This document shows, piece after piece, positions 61,698-64,000 of a stretch of 64,000 nt of DNA. Source of the stretch: JAIBBG01 sp040381475 (GTDB lineage Bacteria > Bacteroidota > Bacteroidia > Flavobacteriales_D > Sanyastnellaceae); assembly GCA_040381475.1 (NCBI GenBank), contig JBEIHH010000003.1, positions 1 through 64,000 on the forward strand, written 5' to 3'. A program made the translations under genes and the position numbers. The notes under the pieces were generated by a model, which was not told the origin of the DNA, ran no database searches, and saw nothing but the letters and a program-made list of their open reading frames with translations. The number at the start of each line of letters is the position of its first letter. The stretch's first letter is position 1.

Positions 61698-63164
61698 TTA
61701 CAAAGATGAGGAATATTGTTTTTGGATTGACGTTACTCCCACAACACGGCCCAGAAGTGTTACAGAAGTGCAATCTTCAGCCAGAACATCTACATATTGA
61801 CCGGGTGCAAAGTCATCACCTTTGGGAAACACGACCACGACATTTTGAGAATTCCTACCATGGTAATGTTCGGTTGACTTTTTGGAAATTCCCTCAATCA
61901 ATACACGCTGCACCTTGCCAACATGCTGTCTCGTGCGATAACCTGCATTCTTCATCTGCAAATCGATAATTTCCTGCAGCCTCCGTGTTTTGATTTCTTC
62001 CGGAATATCGTCTTCGAATTTTCTTTCCGCCAGAGTTTTTGGTCGCTCGGAATATTTAAACATGTATGCCATGTCATACTGAACTTGGGCCATGAGCGAC
62101 ATGGTGTCATTGTGCTCAGCTTCTGTCTCTCCGCAGAATCCTGAGATTACATCAGTGCTTATGGCACAATCCGGCATGATGCGGCGTATGGCCGCTATAC
62201 GATCAAGATACCATTCACGATTGTAACCTCTGTTCATCCGTTTCAGCACATCGCTATTTCCGCTTTGAACCGGCAGGTGAATGTACTTGCAGATATTGTC
62301 ATACTTCGCCATGATGTGAAGAACCTCATCAGTCATGTCTTTCGGATGAGAGGTCGAATAGCGAACTCGAAGCTCAGGGTCAATAAGCGCAACTTTTTCC
62401 AGCAACTGAGCAAAATTTACTGTTGCTTTTTCCTTGTCGAGGATCTGGCCTTTGCCATCCATGTTCCATTTGTACGAATCGACATTCTGACCGAGCAACG
62501 TTACTTCGCGGTAACCCTGACCGAAAAGTTCTTTTGCCTCCCGCACAATAGTCTCCGGGTCGCGGCTGCGTTCTCTGCCTCTGGTAAATGGTACAACACA
62601 GAAGGAACACATATTGTCGCAACCTCTCATAATGGAGATAAATGCGGTAATTCCATTCGAGTTTAATCGAACCGGAGTAATTTCTGCATACGTCTCCTCT
62701 CGGCTGAGTAAAACATTGACGGCTTTCTGGCCTTCATCCACCTTATCTATAAGGTTTGGTAAATCACGGTATGCATCAGGTCCTACGACCATATCGACCA
62801 GTTTTTCTTCTTCCAGCAGTTTTTCGCGCAAACGCTCGGCCATGCAGCCGAGTACACCAATCTGCATATGGGGCTTGCGCCTTTTTACAGACCGCAGATA
62901 GTCCAGCCTACCACGGATTCTTTGTTCCGCATTGTCGCGGATAGCGCACGTATTGAGCAACACAAGGTCTGCTTCTTCGGGATCACGGGTTGTGCTAAAA
63001 CCTTCTTTTGCAAGTATGCTGGCAACAATTTCACTGTCAGAAAAATTCATCTGACAGCCATAACTTTCCAGTAAAAGCTTGCGTGGTTTTTTATCTGAGA
63101 TTACCTCTGCATCCAGCATGAGGTACTCACCCTGACGGGTTTCATCGATTGTTTTTTCTTCCAC
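61698..63164 (-). CDS. miaB: tRNA-2-methylthio-N6-dimethylallyladenosine synthase
   Basis: 488 residues from GTG at 63164, the start that best fits family length, since EEKTIDETRQGE is conserved in relatives; ATG at 63119, 63224 or 63254 are alternatives. UPF0004 domain begins LESYGCQMNFSDSE, the radical SAM site has CDNMCSFC (C-x3-C-x2-C), and a TRAM-like end is present. It methylthiolates adenosine 37 of tRNA using two Fe-S clusters. First gene of a five-gene operon ending with secG; the sigma54 activator starts 5 bases later. Confidence 0.92.
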   Translation of the reverse strand: MEEKTIDETRQGEYLMLDAEVISDKKPRKLLLESYGCQMNFSDSEIVASILAKEGFSTTRDPEEADLVLLNTCAIRDNAEQRIRGRLDYLRSVKRRKPHMQIGVLGCMAERLREKLLEEEKLVDMVVGPDAYRDLPNLIDKVDEGQKAVNVLLSREETYAEITPVRLNSNGITAFISIMRGCDNMCSFCVVPFTRGRERSRDPETIVREAKELFGQGYREVTLLGQNVDSYKWNMDGKGQILDKEKATVNFAQLLEKVALIDPELRVRYSTSHPKDMTDEVLHIMAKYDNICKYIHLPVQSGNSDVLKRMNRGYNREWYLDRIAAIRRIMPDCAISTDVISGFCGETEAEHNDTMSLMAQVQYDMAYMFKYSERPKTLAERKFEDDIPEEIKTRRLQEIIDLQMKNAGYRTRQHVGKVQRVLIEGISKKSTEHYHGRNSQNVVVVFPKGDDFAPGQYVDVLAEDCTSVTLLGRVVGVTSIQKQYSSSL

Positions 63165-63302
63165 AGTGTCTGGCTGTATTGAAAATTTATTTTGGACCGC
63201 GAAGATAGCACGTCTGACGGGCATTTGGCAGTTTGTTTTTTTCTCCCCATACATTTGCCCCCTTTTAAAGCGAAACCTGTTTTGGTTTCCGATTGCAAAT
63301 TT

Positions 63303-63318
63303 TCAGATTATTATCTGA
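63303..63318. promoter_or_regulatory. Inverted repeat in the miaB/topA divergent gap
   Basis: TCAGAT-TATT-ATCTGA, a perfect 6-bp palindromic pair, 22 bases before the topA start, in the gap shared by two divergent genes. It could be an operator, but a chance hairpin is equally possible. Confidence 0.25.
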
Positions 63319-63339
63319 TAGAAAAACGAAGATATTGGT

Positions 63340-64000
63340 ATGAGTAAAAATCTTGTTATTGTGGAGTCACCAGCTAAAGCCAAGACAATTGAAGGCTATC
63401 TTGGGAAGGATTTTGTGGTGAAAAGCAGTTTTGGACACGTTCGTGATCTGCCCAAAAGTGATGTGGCGATCAATATCGAAAAGGGGTTTCAACCTGTCTA
63501 TGAGGTCTCGGCTGATAAACAAGATGTGATTCAGGAACTCAAAAAGCTAGCAGGAAAGGCTGAAGATGTTTGGCTCGCGACCGATGAAGACCGCGAGGGA
63601 GAGGCCATTTCATGGCACCTTGCGGAGGCACTTGGCCTGGATATCAAAACCACAAAACGAATCGTTTTTCACGAAATAACCAAAAAAGCAATTCAAGAAG
63701 CGATAGCCAAACCAAGAACAATTGATATAGATCTGGTGAATGCACAACAAGCCCGAAGAGTGCTTGATCGTCTGGTTGGTTTTGAGCTTTCTCCGGTCCT
63801 CTGGAAAAAAGTTAAGGGCGGTTTAAGTGCAGGACGGGTGCAAAGTGTTGCAGTGAGAATAATCGTGGAAAGAGAAAAGGAGATTGAAAAATTCCTGGCC
63901 ACTTCATATTTCAATGTGCGCGGTAACTTTGATCTGGGTGCTGCTATTTTGAAAGCTGATCTCTCCAGAAAACTAAAAGACAATTCTGAGGCGGGTGAAT
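63340..64000 (+). CDS. topA: DNA topoisomerase I, 3' end missing
   Basis: The first 220 residues of a type IA topoisomerase; the frame runs off the window end. The TOPRIM start is clear: VIVESPAKAKTI near residue 6, the acidic DEDREGEAISWHLAE stretch near 84-98, and SAGRVQSVAVRIIVEREKEIE from about 162. The active-site Tyr lies beyond the window. It relaxes negative supercoils. Start ATG at 63340 gives the family N-terminus; it diverges from miaB. Confidence 0.95.
   Translation, partial: MSKNLVIVESPAKAKTIEGYLGKDFVVKSSFGHVRDLPKSDVAINIEKGFQPVYEVSADKQDVIQELKKLAGKAEDVWLATDEDREGEAISWHLAEALGLDIKTTKRIVFHEITKKAIQEAIAKPRTIDIDLVNAQQARRVLDRLVGFELSPVLWKKVKGGLSAGRVQSVAVRIIVEREKEIEKFLATSYFNVRGNFDLGAAILKADLSRKLKDNSEAGE

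Noticed and set aside
1..64000. CRISPR arrays, tRNA, rRNA, insertion sequences
   Set aside because: No regularly spaced repeats, cloverleaf-like stretches with a GGTTCGAATCC-type arm, or transposase motifs were seen in the intergenic gaps read by eye.

Overview
The window is a chromosomal segment of a Bacteroidota bacterium. The lineage call rests on a gliding-type lipoprotein GldH next to a RicT/PSP1 protein, on the block CBS protein-nadK-DUF6089-uppS-bamA-ompH-ompH, on a YfiR/PP2C signalling cluster, on secreted proteins of the kinds typical of that phylum, and on promoter-like TAnnTTTG elements. Several features fit the Flavobacteriales/Chitinophagales/Saprospirales side of the phylum, but genus and species cannot be named from the sequence. 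No rRNA, tRNA, CRISPR array, transposase or integrase was found. Genes are tightly packed, with many 1-, 4- and 7-base overlaps; only one intergenic gap exceeds 300 bases (15963-16354).

Layout. 1-6.4 kb: the 3' part of a di-heme cytochrome c peroxidase, a YkgJ Cys-cluster protein, a ComF phosphoribosyltransferase, a small secreted/membrane protein, a UbiA-like membrane protein, then divergent hemL and kynureninase. 6.4-16 kb (minus strand): gldH and ricT, then the envelope block ompH, ompH, bamA, uppS, DUF6089 barrel, nadK and a CBS-ACT protein, which ends in a strong terminator. 16.3-19.6 kb: pdxJ, an alpha/beta hydrolase, a double UspA protein and rimK. 19.7-38.2 kb: a surface polysaccharide region with six or more glycosyltransferases, an asparagine-synthase-like amidotransferase, an epimerase, GNAT, deacetylase, O-antigen ligase/polymerase, two acyltransferase-3 proteins, a TylF-type protein, and a short NeuB-like plus NeuA-like pair that suggests a keto-sugar acid or related activated sugar. 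38.3-42.4 kb: a ThiF/MoeB-rhodanese protein, divergent from an iodotyrosine-deiodinase-like flavoprotein, then acpP-fabF-rnc.

42.4-54.9 kb: a lipoprotein and barrel pair, kbl-FAD oxidoreductase-membrane protein, ferritin, then a four-gene operon YfiR-TPR-TPR-HAMP/PP2C phosphatase that looks like a periplasm-to-cytoplasm signalling system. It is followed by a RimB-like retropepsin, YqeY, two membrane proteins and an AI-2E transporter. 55-63.3 kb (minus strand): a secreted VWA protein, groES-groEL, and the operon miaB-sigma54 activator-lptE-TPR protein-secG, with clear terminators. The window ends inside topA.

The best candidates for something undescribed are the YfiR-linked PP2C phosphatase operon (47.2-51.4 kb) and the compact NeuB/NeuA-like module with two unassigned partners (32.6-38.2 kb). 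The best supported unexpected enzyme is the iodotyrosine deiodinase homologue at 39.4 kb, which keeps the whole substrate-binding triad at the human spacing. All functions are read from motifs and gene order; no database search was possible.
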